DNA of 64,000 bases, taken from positions 62,001 through 126,000 of the forward strand of contig BDTD01000025.1 of assembly GCA_002897635.1 (NCBI GenBank), written 5' to 3'. A program made the position numbers and the translations under genes. How positions within the stretch are numbered: the first letter of the stretch is position 1; each line of letters starts with the position of its first letter. Positions 35,801 to 44,395 of this stretch are shown one piece after another. Under the pieces are notes generated by a model. The model worked only from the letters and a program-made list of their open reading frames with translations. It had not been told where the DNA came from and ran no database searches. The stretch comes from a bacterium BMS3Abin11. GTDB lineage: Bacteria; Pseudomonadota; Gammaproteobacteria; BMS3Bbin11.

Positions 35801-35918
35801 GTGCGTTGTTTATCCGACATGTTATTTACAGACCGTCGGCAGCAGGGATGCTGCCGCCGAGTGTACAGGGATGTATTTACAGCGTGTCTGTAAATAACAT
35901 GTCGGATAAACAACGCAC
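35801..35918. repeat. 118-bp element with perfect 33-bp inverted ends
   Basis: The arms 35801-35833 and 35886-35918 are exact reverse complements over 33 bases (each beginning or ending in GTGCGTTGTTTATCC). The 52-bp centre contains a second small hairpin (GGCAGC-AGGGAT-GCTGCC) and the string TACAGGGATGTATTTACAGC. No clear target-site duplication is seen. It resembles a REP-like or MITE-like element and, between the YfdX and Crp genes, could also end transcription. Confidence 0.9.
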
Positions 35919-35957
35919 ACCCTAGCAGGAATTGCAGACGGGTAGCGATTATACCCG

Positions 35958-36701
35958 CTACTCATGTGACAAAAAGACTTCCGCCTGCTCTTTCAGCGCC
36001 TCCAGTTTCGATACGGCCAAGTAGTTGGAATGACTGTTCAGCACTCCTTTGCCGCGGAACACCTGCAGATGTTTGTTGACCACTTGCCGGGTCGAACCAA
36101 TCATGCGTGCAAGAGAATCCTGATTCAGGTCATGGATCAGTCTGACGTCGTGAGATGCGTTTGCAGCAGAACGATCAGGCAGGGTGTGGCGCAGGATCAA
36201 CCTGGCCAGTCGGGTTACAGTATCTTTCATGGCCAGATCAGCAGCCAGATCCTCCATCCTGCGCATTTGCGCGCCCAGGTAAGGTAAAAAATTACGATTG
36301 AATTCAGGATGACAGCTTATCCACTCACGCACGAGCCGACTGGGGGCACTCAGCAAATACAAATCATCCAGGGCCGTTGTCATAGACTCGTGCGATTGAT
36401 CATCCAACAGGTTGATGATATCGAAACCATCCCCAGGGCCCAGCAGAAAAAGAATAATCCGATCACCCGATGCAACATCAATACGTTCCACCTTGACGCG
36501 CCCATTAATAATCAGGTAAAAACGCTGCAATAATGAAGGTGCATCTACTTCGACACCCTTACGCCACGTAATGTGAAGGAACCGTTCAAGCATGTAACTC
36601 AGGATTTCATCAGACAGGCCGCTGAACAGGGGCGATAGCGCAAGTTTGCTTTTGCAATGCAAGTAAAGAGGAGAACCTGTATTCATAGAGTTTCTGTCCA
36701 A
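35958..36701 (-). CDS. Crp/Fnr-family transcriptional regulator
   Basis: A 247-residue regulator. The N-terminal cyclic-nucleotide-type beta-barrel has no CRP-like phosphate cassette or Fnr cysteine cluster that I can see. A long dimer helix (FNRNFLPYLGAQMRRMEDL) and a C-terminal winged helix follow (DLNQDSLARMIGSTRQVVNKHLQVFRGKGVL). The recognition helix has TRQVVNK, not the E..SR of Fnr. It is encoded 38 bp behind the cytochrome c gene on the same strand, so it likely belongs to that operon and may control the divergent redox genes. Confidence 0.88.
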   Translation of the reverse strand: MDRNSMNTGSPLYLHCKSKLALSPLFSGLSDEILSYMLERFLHITWRKGVEVDAPSLLQRFYLIINGRVKVERIDVASGDRIILFLLGPGDGFDIINLLDDQSHESMTTALDDLYLLSAPSRLVREWISCHPEFNRNFLPYLGAQMRRMEDLAADLAMKDTVTRLARLILRHTLPDRSAANASHDVRLIHDLNQDSLARMIGSTRQVVNKHLQVFRGKGVLNSHSNYLAVSKLEALKEQAEVFLSHE

Positions 36702-36739
36702 TATATTTTTTTATCTGTGCTACTTCACAGCAAGCCGGT

Positions 36740-37975
36740 TTAATGAATATCAGATTTTTTATCAGAACCAAGTTTGATCATATAATCTACCGCTGCTTCC
36801 ACCCGCGCATCAGAGCAGATATCGCAACCGCCCTTGGGGGGCATGGGGCCATCGCCTTTGATGGCAACCTGGTAAAGGTGATCGCGCCCCTGATCACGCA
36901 GGATCTGGCGAACCCGGCGCTTATACACTTCGGGTGCACCTATAATTCCGGTCTCATGACAGGCGCCGCAGTTACTCTCGTAAAGTTTTCGACCGGCTTC
37001 CTTATTCAATGGTGTTTGCACCCCTTCCACCGGAGGCGACAGGCTCTTTACTGATTTCAGATAATCAGCAATGGCGAGCATGTCTGCGTGGCGCAGATAC
37101 CTCAGACTGTTATGCTCAACGTCGCTCATGGGACCCAGCAACTTTCCTCCTGTGGGTTTAATATCATGCATGAATATTTTTGCAACCGTGCCGGGCGACA
37201 GGCTTCGGAGTCCTTGTGCATTAATGCTTGGCGCGAAATAGTCTTCAACAAAGGCCCCCGCCAGGTAATACTTTGTTTTTGGAGTTCCCAGTATATTCAG
37301 CTTGGTATGACACAGGGCACAGTGACCCGGGCCTTCGACGATGAATGCTCCCCGGTTCCAGCTCTCAGACTTTTTTGGGTCGGGGATGTACTGTCCTTTA
37401 TTAAAATCAAAATACAGCAAGCGCCAGCCGAATTGCAGCCAGCGGTAGTTGAACGGCCATTCCATTTGCGACGGTTTGTTGATGTGTTTTTCGGCAGGAA
37501 TGCGGTCCAGATAGGCCTTGATCGCCAGCACATCCTCGCGACTCATACGATTAAAATAATTATAGGGGAAAACGGGATAATAATAGCTGCCATCCGGGCG
37601 GATACCCTCTCTCACGGCAGTGACAAAGTCCTCCTTACTCCAGTTACCAATGCCTGTGTCTTTATCCGGTGTGATATTCGGGACAAACAATGCACCAAAA
37701 GGTGTGTCGATACGCAAACCACCGGCGAAGGGAGTGCCCCCATTCCCGATATCCGTGTGGCAGGCCATGCAATCGCCCAGCTTCACCAGGTATTCGCCGC
37801 GTGCAATCTGCGCCTTATCGGCACCCGCTTCAATATGAGCTGAAGGATATTCCGGGTAGTGCAAGGATATGTTGTTTGCGATTGTGTCCGCGGATAATTC
37901 CAGGGGCAACAACACGACAATAAACAACGCCAGCAACCGTACCCACCATTTATTATTTCGCTTTTTATTTCTCAA
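36740..37975 (-). CDS. Triheme c-type cytochrome (dehydrogenase cytochrome-subunit type)
   Basis: A 411-residue exported protein. The signal peptide or anchor is WWVRLLALFIVVLLPLELSA. It has three CxxCH heme sites: CMACH (69-73), CALCH (about 219) and CGACH (about 336). The first domain (GTPFAGGLRIDTPFGALFVP, NITPDKDTGIGNWSKEDFVTA) is the pattern of cytochrome subunits of membrane alcohol or gluconate dehydrogenases. No flavin or quinoprotein partner is nearby. The regulator follows in the same operon. It faces the cytochrome-porin gene across a 196-bp shared control region. Confidence 0.9.
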   Translation of the reverse strand: MRNKKRNNKWWVRLLALFIVVLLPLELSADTIANNISLHYPEYPSAHIEAGADKAQIARGEYLVKLGDCMACHTDIGNGGTPFAGGLRIDTPFGALFVPNITPDKDTGIGNWSKEDFVTAVREGIRPDGSYYYPVFPYNYFNRMSREDVLAIKAYLDRIPAEKHINKPSQMEWPFNYRWLQFGWRLLYFDFNKGQYIPDPKKSESWNRGAFIVEGPGHCALCHTKLNILGTPKTKYYLAGAFVEDYFAPSINAQGLRSLSPGTVAKIFMHDIKPTGGKLLGPMSDVEHNSLRYLRHADMLAIADYLKSVKSLSPPVEGVQTPLNKEAGRKLYESNCGACHETGIIGAPEVYKRRVRQILRDQGRDHLYQVAIKGDGPMPPKGGCDICSDARVEAAVDYMIKLGSDKKSDIH

Positions 37976-38010
37976 TTAATGACACCTCTAAAAAACAACG
38001 GCTCTTCGCA

Positions 38011-38032
38011 GGTTTTGTTTCGGTTTTGTTTC
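38011..38032. repeat. 11-bp tandem repeat in the shared control region
   Basis: GGTTTTGTTTC occurs twice head-to-tail, one helical turn apart, 36 bp upstream of the cytochrome c start. It could be an operator or chance. Confidence 0.6.
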
Positions 38033-38076
38033 GGTCAAACTTATGGTTGAGTCATACAGATGACAGAACGAAAAGT

Positions 38077-38090
38077 TTGACCTCGATCAA
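38077..38090. promoter_or_regulatory. FNR/ANR-type box
   Basis: TTGACCTCGATCAA matches TTGAT-N4-ATCAA at nine of ten half-site positions. It lies between the divergent cytochrome c gene (102 bp away) and cytochrome-porin gene (82 bp away). An Fnr-type protein, or the local Crp-family regulator, could bind. Confidence 0.65.
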
Positions 38091-38094
38091 GGTA

Positions 38095-38123
38095 TTGACC
38101 CTGAAAATATTTTAGCATACATT
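38095..38123 (+). promoter_or_regulatory. Putative sigma-70 promoter of the cytochrome-porin gene
   Basis: TTGACC and TACATT are separated by 17 bp, about 50 bp ahead of the predicted start. The FNR-type box ends 4 bp before the -35 element, a position compatible with activation. Confidence 0.45.
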
Positions 38124-38171
38124 TACTTTGTCAGTTTGCGGTTGGTTCTGACAAACTGACATGACAGCCGG

Positions 38172-39560
38172 ATGCGCCATTGTTCTGCTGTGACCGGCAT
38201 CTTATCGCTATACAGTAGCCCCAGCGCCCAACCAGCGGGGACACAAACCACAGCTATACTTGCACTGGCTCTTTACCTGACGACCACAGCTGCGCTGGCA
38301 GTACCCAGTTTTGCGCGTCAGACCGGTATGGCATGCGGCGCATGCCATACGATATATCCGAAGCTGACCGCATTTGGACGTGATTTCAAGCTCAGCGGCT
38401 ATACCATGGCGAATACGAAGCAGATCGAGGGAACCGGAACCGATAAGCACCTGAAAATCAACGAGATCCCACCGCTTTCAGCGATGCTACAGGTCGGATT
38501 TACCCACCTGAACAAAGAGATTCCGGATCAGCAAAACAACAACGTGGAGTTCCCGCAGGCGCTGAGCCTCTACTATGCCGGAGAAATCAGTCCGCACATG
38601 GGTACCTTCCTGCAGGTTACCTACAGCCAGCCGGATGATAACTTCAGTTTCGACATGGCAGACATCCGCTACGCCAAACGCACAACGCTCGGCAGCCGCG
38701 ACATGCTCTATGGCGTGACCCTTAACAATGCGCCAGGTATGGAGGATGCGTGGAATACCACGCCGGCGTGGACGTTTCCTTATACGGCCTCCGATACAGC
38801 TCCTGGTCCCGCCGCAAGTCCTCTCGTCAATAATTTCATGAATGTTGCAGGTCTCGGTGGCTACGCCCTGTGGGATGACCACTGGTACGGTGCGGTGACC
38901 TTTTACCGCAGCGCCCCGTTGGGACAGGGCGCGCCATCCTCTGCCGGGTCGGTAAGCAACGTTGCACCTTACGCACGCTTCGCCTGGCAGGGATATTTTT
39001 CGAACCGGGCCTACCTGGAGATTGGCACTTACGCTTTATACGCCGATTTCTTGCAGGGTATGATGGCTGCTGGCACAGCGGGGCAGTACGATAAATACAC
39101 CGACCTGGCCCTGGATGCAACCTACCAGCTTCCGTTGAATAACAACCGTCTGCTTTCCATGCATGCCATCTACATCCACGAAAATCAGACACTCGATTCG
39201 AGCTTCGCAGCGGGTTTGTCAAGCAACCGTAACAATACCCTCGAACAGTTCCGCGCCGATGCTAACTACGAGTTCGGTCACGATGGCCAGATCACGCTGG
39301 GGTACTTCAAAACCTGGGGAGACAGCGATCCGATCCTGTATAGAGACAGCACCGAAGCGGTAAACAACAGTGCCAGCGGTAGCCCCAACAGCGCCGCCTT
39401 CCTCGCCGAGGTCGATTATCTGCCATGGGAGAACACCAAGTTCTCACTCCAGTACACGGCCTACACCAGGTTCAACGGCGGTAACAAAAACTATAACGGA
39501 GCAGGGCGTAACGCGTCGGATAACAACACACTGTACCTGAACAGCTGGTTCATGTGGTAG
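38172..39560 (+). CDS. Cytochrome-porin: monoheme c domain fused to an outer-membrane barrel
   Basis: A 462-residue exported protein. After a signal sequence (TTAILALALYLTTTAALA) comes one heme motif, CGACH (55-59), within ARQTGMACGACHTIYPKLTAFGRDFKLSGYT. About 400 residues of alternating amphipathic strands follow, with Tyr/Trp/Phe girdle residues (LSLYYAGEISPHMGTFLQVTY, FSLQYTAYTRFNGG), ending in the aromatic WFMW expected of outer-membrane barrels. This is the architecture of Cyc2-type fused cytochrome-porins, some of which oxidise extracellular iron. Substrate here is unknown. The ATG at 38172 lacks a good ribosome site, and the true start may be slightly downstream. A BamE-like gene follows after 5 bp. 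Confidence 0.82.
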   Translation: MRHCSAVTGILSLYSSPSAQPAGTQTTAILALALYLTTTAALAVPSFARQTGMACGACHTIYPKLTAFGRDFKLSGYTMANTKQIEGTGTDKHLKINEIPPLSAMLQVGFTHLNKEIPDQQNNNVEFPQALSLYYAGEISPHMGTFLQVTYSQPDDNFSFDMADIRYAKRTTLGSRDMLYGVTLNNAPGMEDAWNTTPAWTFPYTASDTAPGPAASPLVNNFMNVAGLGGYALWDDHWYGAVTFYRSAPLGQGAPSSAGSVSNVAPYARFAWQGYFSNRAYLEIGTYALYADFLQGMMAAGTAGQYDKYTDLALDATYQLPLNNNRLLSMHAIYIHENQTLDSSFAAGLSSNRNNTLEQFRADANYEFGHDGQITLGYFKTWGDSDPILYRDSTEAVNNSASGSPNSAAFLAEVDYLPWENTKFSLQYTAYTRFNGGNKNYNGAGRNASDNNTLYLNSWFMW

Positions 39561-39565
39561 GGAGC

Positions 39566-40045
39566 ATGTCTTGCCGCTGGGTCACGTGGTTGATGTTTGT
39601 GCCATTCGTGGCACTCGCGGACAAACCGCCAACTGATGTTGATGCACGGTTCGCTATCATCCAGGAGCAGCTCGATGCACTGAATAAACGCCTTGAGCAA
39701 CTGGAGCAGATGCCTCAGTCGCCCTTGCCACCACCAGGTGCAGCTACCGATACGACAGTTACCGATGTAGTTGACAGCCACCCACCCACAGTGCCTCCCC
39801 GCGTACAACCTGAACTGGCAGCCTACCAGGGAGTCGAGGCGCTGCGCACAAACTGGAAGCAGTTACAACGCGGCTTATCGCGTACTGAACTACGCCACCT
39901 TCTCGGCAAACCACGTTCGGAACTCACATTGGATCAACAAACACTGTGGTATTACCGCTATCCCGGTATCGGCGGTGGCTCGGTAATGCTGGATAGCAAG
40001 GGTAAAGTAACAGGCTGGCAGGAACCGCCGTTTCGTGGCTGGTAA
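39566..40045 (+). CDS. Exported coiled-coil protein with a BamE/SmpA-like domain
   Basis: About 159 residues from the ATG at 39566. A short signal sequence (VTWLMFVPFVALA, no lipobox Cys at the cleavage site) is followed by a coiled coil (RFAIIQEQLDALNKRLEQLEQM) and a Pro-rich linker. The C-terminal domain (WKQLQRGLSRTELRHLLGKP, WYYRYPGIGGGSVMLDSKGKV) has the G-x-xxxExxxLLGKP..-WYY pattern of BamE/OmlA-type proteins. It begins 5 bp after the cytochrome-porin stop, which suggests a role in assembling or stabilising that barrel. Confidence 0.75.
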   Translation: MSCRWVTWLMFVPFVALADKPPTDVDARFAIIQEQLDALNKRLEQLEQMPQSPLPPPGAATDTTVTDVVDSHPPTVPPRVQPELAAYQGVEALRTNWKQLQRGLSRTELRHLLGKPRSELTLDQQTLWYYRYPGIGGGSVMLDSKGKVTGWQEPPFRGW

Positions 40046-40061
40046 ATGATGCCGTGCGACA

Positions 40062-40901
40062 TCAGCCATAACGGCCTGTGATGTAATCCTCTGTCTGTTT
40101 CTTGCCTGGATTGGTGAACAAGGTATTCGTATCCGAATGCTCGATTAACTCGCCCAGATACATAAGGGCCGTATAGTCGGAAACCCGCGCCGCCTGTTGC
40201 ATGTTGTGCGTCACAATAACAATAGTATAGTCATCCTTTAGCTCACTGATCAGCTCTTCTATCTTGAGTGTGGAGATGGGATCCAGCTCCGAAGCGGGTT
40301 CATCGAATAAAAGAACCTCCGGTTTTACAGCAATTCCGCGAGCAATACACAGACGCTGCTGCTGACCGCCTGACAGCTGCGTGCCAATCTGGTGCAACTT
40401 ATCCTTGACCTCATCCCACAATGCCGCCTTTTTCAGCGCCCATTCAACGCGATCATCCAGATCAACGCGCGATAACCGTTCATAGAGCCTCAAACCAAAG
40501 GCGATATTGTTATACACTGACATCGGAAATGGGGTCGGCTTCTGAAACACCATTCCCACTTTTGCGCGCAGAGAATTCAGATCCTGATCCTTGCAGAGAA
40601 TATTGTTGCCATCCAGCATTACACGTCCACTGGGTCGCTGATCCGGATAAAGTTCATAGATACGGTTGAAAACCCGTAGCAAGGTGGATTTACCACATCC
40701 GGAAGGACCGATAAAGGCAGTAACCTTTCTCTCGGGAATGTCCATGCTGATACCATGCAAAGCCTGAAATTCCCCATAATAAAAATCCAGCGATTCAACT
40801 TGTAATTTGGGAGATTGAAAATTTATGACAGTGGCAGTATGCGCACTGTTATCCTGGTTAATTGTCATCGCATTTTCCACGAAAGTTGCGTCATTAAACA
40901 T
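40062..40901 (-). CDS. pstB: Phosphate ABC transporter ATPase PstB
   Basis: A 279-residue cytoplasmic ATPase of the high-affinity phosphate importer. Walker [13 protein letters not shown]-loop [11 protein letters not shown], signature [16 protein letters not shown], Walker [16 protein letters not shown] and the H-switch VTHNMQQA are all present. The D-loop has ASELDPI where many PstB proteins have TSALDPI. An internal ATG (MTINQDN) 12 codons in may be the real start. It is the last gene of pstSCAB; no phoU follows. It is convergent with the BamE-like gene, 16 bp apart. Confidence 0.97.
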   Translation of the reverse strand: MFNDATFVENAMTINQDNSAHTATVINFQSPKLQVESLDFYYGEFQALHGISMDIPERKVTAFIGPSGCGKSTLLRVFNRIYELYPDQRPSGRVMLDGNNILCKDQDLNSLRAKVGMVFQKPTPFPMSVYNNIAFGLRLYERLSRVDLDDRVEWALKKAALWDEVKDKLHQIGTQLSGGQQQRLCIARGIAVKPEVLLFDEPASELDPISTLKIEELISELKDDYTIVIVTHNMQQAARVSDYTALMYLGELIEHSDTNTLFTNPGKKQTEDYITGRYG

Positions 40902-40918
40902 ATCGATACTCTCTCTAT

Positions 40919-41785
40919 TTATGATGATGGGTGCCCTGATTTTTTAGTTCGTAAAAACAAACGGGCAAGAATATTCAAGCAGAGAATACTGAACGTAATC
41001 AGCAGTGCCCCCGCCCAGGCGAGATGTTGCCAATCGTCATACGGACTCATTGCAAACTGGAAAATCACAACCGGCAAGTTTGCAATCGGCTGGTTCAGGG
41101 ATAAACTCCAGAACTGGTTGTTCAGTGCGGTGAACAGCAACGGTGCCGTTTCTCCAGATATGCGCGCCACCGCCAACATGACGCCGGTCATGATGCCGGT
41201 TTTGGCAGCACGGTAGACAATGTGAGTCATAATCTTCCATTGAGGTGCTCCCAGGGCGGCAGCAGCCTCACGTAGTGAGTTCGGAACCATGCGCAACATA
41301 TCTTCCGTCGTGCGCACCACTACGGGTATTACGATCAGCGCCAGTGCAGCCGTCCCTGCCCAGCCTGAGAAATGTCCCATACTCACCACCATGACCTCAT
41401 AAATGAAAATACCGATAATGATAGACGGAGCACTGAGGAGAATGTCATTGACAAAACGTATCATCGACGCAAGAAACGAGGTGTGGCCGAATTCGTTGAG
41501 ATAGGTTCCGGCCAGAACACCGATGGGTGTACCAATCGCCATACCCATAACCGTCATGAGTAAACTGCCGACTATCGCGTTTGACAGCCCCCCTGCACTG
41601 CCTGGTGGAGGAGTAATCTGCGTGAAAACATCCATGCTGATCCACTGTAAACCATTGCTCAGCAGCGTCCACAACAACCAGATCAGCCAGAACAGACCAA
41701 ACACGGTCATCAGGATCGACACGGTGAGGTTAAAATAGTTGATAAAGAGACGTCGTCGATAGAGATTCATTACCTCAAACCTCAA
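40919..41785 (-). CDS. pstA: Phosphate ABC transporter permease PstA
   Basis: A 288-residue inner-membrane permease with six helices. The EAA loop is [22 protein letters not shown], and other PstA features are [15 protein letters not shown] and [19 protein letters not shown]. Its start overlaps the pstC stop by four bases. It forms the channel with PstC. Confidence 0.97.
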   Translation of the reverse strand: MRFEVMNLYRRRLFINYFNLTVSILMTVFGLFWLIWLLWTLLSNGLQWISMDVFTQITPPPGSAGGLSNAIVGSLLMTVMGMAIGTPIGVLAGTYLNEFGHTSFLASMIRFVNDILLSAPSIIIGIFIYEVMVVSMGHFSGWAGTAALALIVIPVVVRTTEDMLRMVPNSLREAAAALGAPQWKIMTHIVYRAAKTGIMTGVMLAVARISGETAPLLFTALNNQFWSLSLNQPIANLPVVIFQFAMSPYDDWQHLAWAGALLITFSILCLNILARLFLRTKKSGHPSS

Positions 41786-42783
41786 CTATGCTTGCCTTCA
41801 CGAGCTGTCAGATGCATCAACATAAGCCTGGCGAGCGCCAGGATGATGAAAGTGATAACAAACAGAATCAAACCCAGGGCAATCAATGAAGAACTGTAAA
41901 TTTTTTCCACGGCCTCAGTGAACTCATTGGCCAGTGTCGAGGAGATGGTACTGCCCGGCATAAACAGTGAGGCATTGATTTTATGGGCATTGCCTATCAC
42001 AAAGGTAACCGCCATGGTTTCGCCCAGAGCCCGCCCCAAACCCAGCATGATGCCACCGACTACACCGACTCTCGTATACGGCAAGACAATGTGCCACACC
42101 ACTTCCCAGGTAGTCGCACCCAATGCATAGGCCGACTCCTTGAGCGCCGCAGGTACAACTTCAAATACATCACGCATGATCGAAGCAATAAAGGGCAATA
42201 TCATAATGGCGAGAATCAGGCCGGCTGTAAACATGCCGATACCCATCGGTGGTCCCTGGAATAACAGTCCCACGACCGGCCAGTTACCGAGATGGCCACT
42301 GATCCAGGGTTGGATATGGTCAGCAAACAAGGGTACGAAAATGAACAAGCCCCACATACCATAGATGATACTGGGGATAGCTGCCAACAACTCAATCGCG
42401 ACCCCGACCGGGTGCTTGAGCCAGGCTGGCGCCAACTGAGTAATGAACAGCGCAATGCCAAAGCTCACCGGGATAGCAATTAACAGGGCGATAGCTGACG
42501 TTACCAGGGTGCCAAAAATCGCGACCAGCGCACCGAACTGTTGGGTAACCGGATTCCATTGCGAACTGGTCAGAAAACCGAAACCGAATTTCTGGAAGGC
42601 GGGCCAGGCGCCGATCATTAAAGATACGACAATTGCCACAACTATCATGAAAACTAACAGGGCCGAAAACAGTGTTGAGCCCCGAAATAAGGTATCGAGC
42701 CACCTGTCCCTGTGCAGGCTCGAAGCGGCAGTGACAGTGTGGCTGCTGGAAACTGATGTGTTTAAACTGGCCTCCCCTCTCAC
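41782..42783 (-). CDS. pstC: Phosphate ABC transporter permease PstC
   Basis: A 333-residue inner-membrane permease. It has the PstC patterns [37 protein letters not shown], the EAA loop [22 protein letters not shown] and [18 protein letters not shown]. It starts with a GTG overlapping the pstS stop (GTGA), so translation is coupled to pstS. Confidence 0.97.
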   Translation of the reverse strand: MRGEASLNTSVSSSHTVTAASSLHRDRWLDTLFRGSTLFSALLVFMIVVAIVVSLMIGAWPAFQKFGFGFLTSSQWNPVTQQFGALVAIFGTLVTSAIALLIAIPVSFGIALFITQLAPAWLKHPVGVAIELLAAIPSIIYGMWGLFIFVPLFADHIQPWISGHLGNWPVVGLLFQGPPMGIGMFTAGLILAIMILPFIASIMRDVFEVVPAALKESAYALGATTWEVVWHIVLPYTRVGVVGGIMLGLGRALGETMAVTFVIGNAHKINASLFMPGSTISSTLANEFTEAVEKIYSSSLIALGLILFVITFIILALARLMLMHLTAREGKHS

Positions 42784-43850
42784 TGCGCCACGCTGGCACT
42801 CAGAATGGGTTCACCGGTTTCAGACTTGATTTCTTTCGCCCAGGTGCGCTCAACCAGGCTCACGACATCGGACGGAATCGGCACATAATCGAGCTTCTCG
42901 GCCATCTTCTGCCCGTGGTGGTAGGCCCAATCGAAGAATTTGAGTACCGCCGCAGCCGTCTTGGGCTTGGTCTGGGTCTTGTAGACCAGGATGAAAGAGG
43001 CGCCGGTTATCGGCCAGCTATTGGCACCCGGCTGGTCGGTCAAGACCATGTAGAAGCCGGGTGCGTGCTTCCAGTCAGCATTCGCCGCTGCGGTCTGAAA
43101 ATTCTTGCTGATGGGCGAAACAAAATTACCGTCCCGGTTACGCAGTTGAGCATAGGACATCTTGTTCTGAAGCGCATAAGCATATTCAACATAGCCGATT
43201 GAGTTCTTGATACGGCGTACATAGGAGGCGACACCTTCATTACCCTTACCACCCACCCCCACAGGCCAGGCTACGGCTTTGTTGTTACCGACCTTCTCCG
43301 CCCATTCCTTGCTGACCTTGCTCAGATAGTTGGTGAAAATCCAGGTGGTGCCGGAACCGTCAGAGCGGTGTACAACAGTGATGCCGCTATCAGGTAAATG
43401 TACACCCGGGTTGTTTGCCTTAAGACGGGCATCATTCCACTTATTGATTTTGCCCAGGAAAATATCAGCCATTTGTTCGGAAGTCAGCTTGAGCTCACCC
43501 GGCTTAACACCCGGGACGTTCACGACTGGCACAACACCCCCCATGATCATAGGGAATTGTATCAAACCGGACTTATTCAGATCCTGCAACTTGAGGGGCG
43601 CATCGGAGGCACCGAAATCCACGGTCCTGGCCTTGATCTGCTTGATGCCACCGCCAGAGCCGATGGACTGATAGTTCATTTTTACACCCGTCTCTTTGGC
43701 ATAGGCTTCTGCCCACTTGGCATAAACAGGGTATGGGAAGGTTGCACCGGCACCCGAGATAATGCCCTCGGCACTGGCCTGGCCGTTCAACAGGCCGACA
43801 GACAGCAAGGCTACTCCGATGAAGATATTTTTTGTGAGGCGTTTTGGCAT
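42780..43850 (-). CDS. pstS: Periplasmic phosphate-binding protein PstS
   Basis: A 356-residue exported binding protein from the ATG at 43850, which has GGAG 6 bases upstream; longer frames reach 43997. The signal peptide is [20 protein letters not shown]. Phosphate contacts can be seen in [34 protein letters not shown] and [18 protein letters not shown]. It is the first gene of the pst operon, with a double Pho box about 230 bp upstream. Confidence 0.97.
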   Translation of the reverse strand: MPKRLTKNIFIGVALLSVGLLNGQASAEGIISGAGATFPYPVYAKWAEAYAKETGVKMNYQSIGSGGGIKQIKARTVDFGASDAPLKLQDLNKSGLIQFPMIMGGVVPVVNVPGVKPGELKLTSEQMADIFLGKINKWNDARLKANNPGVHLPDSGITVVHRSDGSGTTWIFTNYLSKVSKEWAEKVGNNKAVAWPVGVGGKGNEGVASYVRRIKNSIGYVEYAYALQNKMSYAQLRNRDGNFVSPISKNFQTAAANADWKHAPGFYMVLTDQPGANSWPITGASFILVYKTQTKPKTAAAVLKFFDWAYHHGQKMAEKLDYVPIPSDVVSLVERTWAKEIKSETGEPILSASVAQ

Positions 43851-44061
43851 TTTGTGCTCCATACAGACTGGGAAAATAAGTTTAATTAGTGAAGGCCTGA
43901 AACCCGTCACTGCTTTGATAAATCCAGGTGGTCTATGCGTTTTGTGTGGGTTGAAAACAACGGTATTTCCAGGTAGTGGCGGAAGGAATACCACCACAGT
44001 CTTCAGCTTCAGGATCCATCATAGACCTGATCTATGAGCTGGTTTCCATAGACCAGTGCTA

Positions 44062-44117
44062 AATATAACAACGCCAGATGACAACCATGTGACAGAAATA
44101 TGAAGAAAATATGACAG
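44062..44117 (-). promoter_or_regulatory. Double Pho box and -10 of the pst operon
   Basis: On the minus strand four 7-base repeats, CTGTCAT, TCTTCAT, CTGTCAC and TTGTCAT, are each separated by exactly four bases (44078-44117). This is two adjacent Pho boxes. Ten bases further on is TATATT (44062-44067), fitting a PhoB-dependent promoter where the box replaces the -35. Transcription would start about 205 bp ahead of pstS. Confidence 0.85.
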
Positions 44118-44129
44118 CTCTGAATATCG

Positions 44130-44159
44130 CCTAATTATGGTTCGGGTTAGTAACAATGG
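44130..44159. repeat. 30-bp repeat, copy 2
   Basis: Near-identical to 15698-15727 (CCTAATTATGG, then a variable base, TTAGTAACAATG). Here it adjoins the phosphate-binding-protein remnant and the Pho boxes. Confidence 0.8.
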
Positions 44160-44200
44160 TCTTCCAGCAGGCACATTGACGGCAAACAACAGCATCCGGC

Positions 44201-44395
44201 TTATCGGAAGCACTTGCTGCTGATCGTACCGATATCAGGTGTAACAACCTTCTGCGTATTCCCGCGCGCGACTGCCAGTGGACGAGTACCCGCCGAGCGC
44301 AGTGCGATACTGGAAAATCCGATAGCACCGGACTGGCTGACAATAGCCAACTCCACAGCGCCTGGAACGATACTTTTATAGAAGGTCGTCACCTG
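44201..44395 (-). pseudogene. Internal remnant of a phosphate-binding-type protein
   Basis: The frame reads TTFYKSIVPGAVELAIVSQS, GAIGFSSIALRSAGTRPLAV, and ends at a stop after SSKCFR. The SGAIGFSSIAL pattern is that of PstS-like binding proteins. The sequence is not from the intact PstS nearby. It begins right at the mprF stop, lacks both ends, and would fit just ahead of the C-terminal fragment at 30098-30229. Confidence 0.7.

Noticed and set aside
37088-37843. 251-codon plus-strand frame opposite the triheme cytochrome
   Set aside because: The cytochrome frame has a signal peptide and three heme sites; the opposite frame has no recognisable feature.
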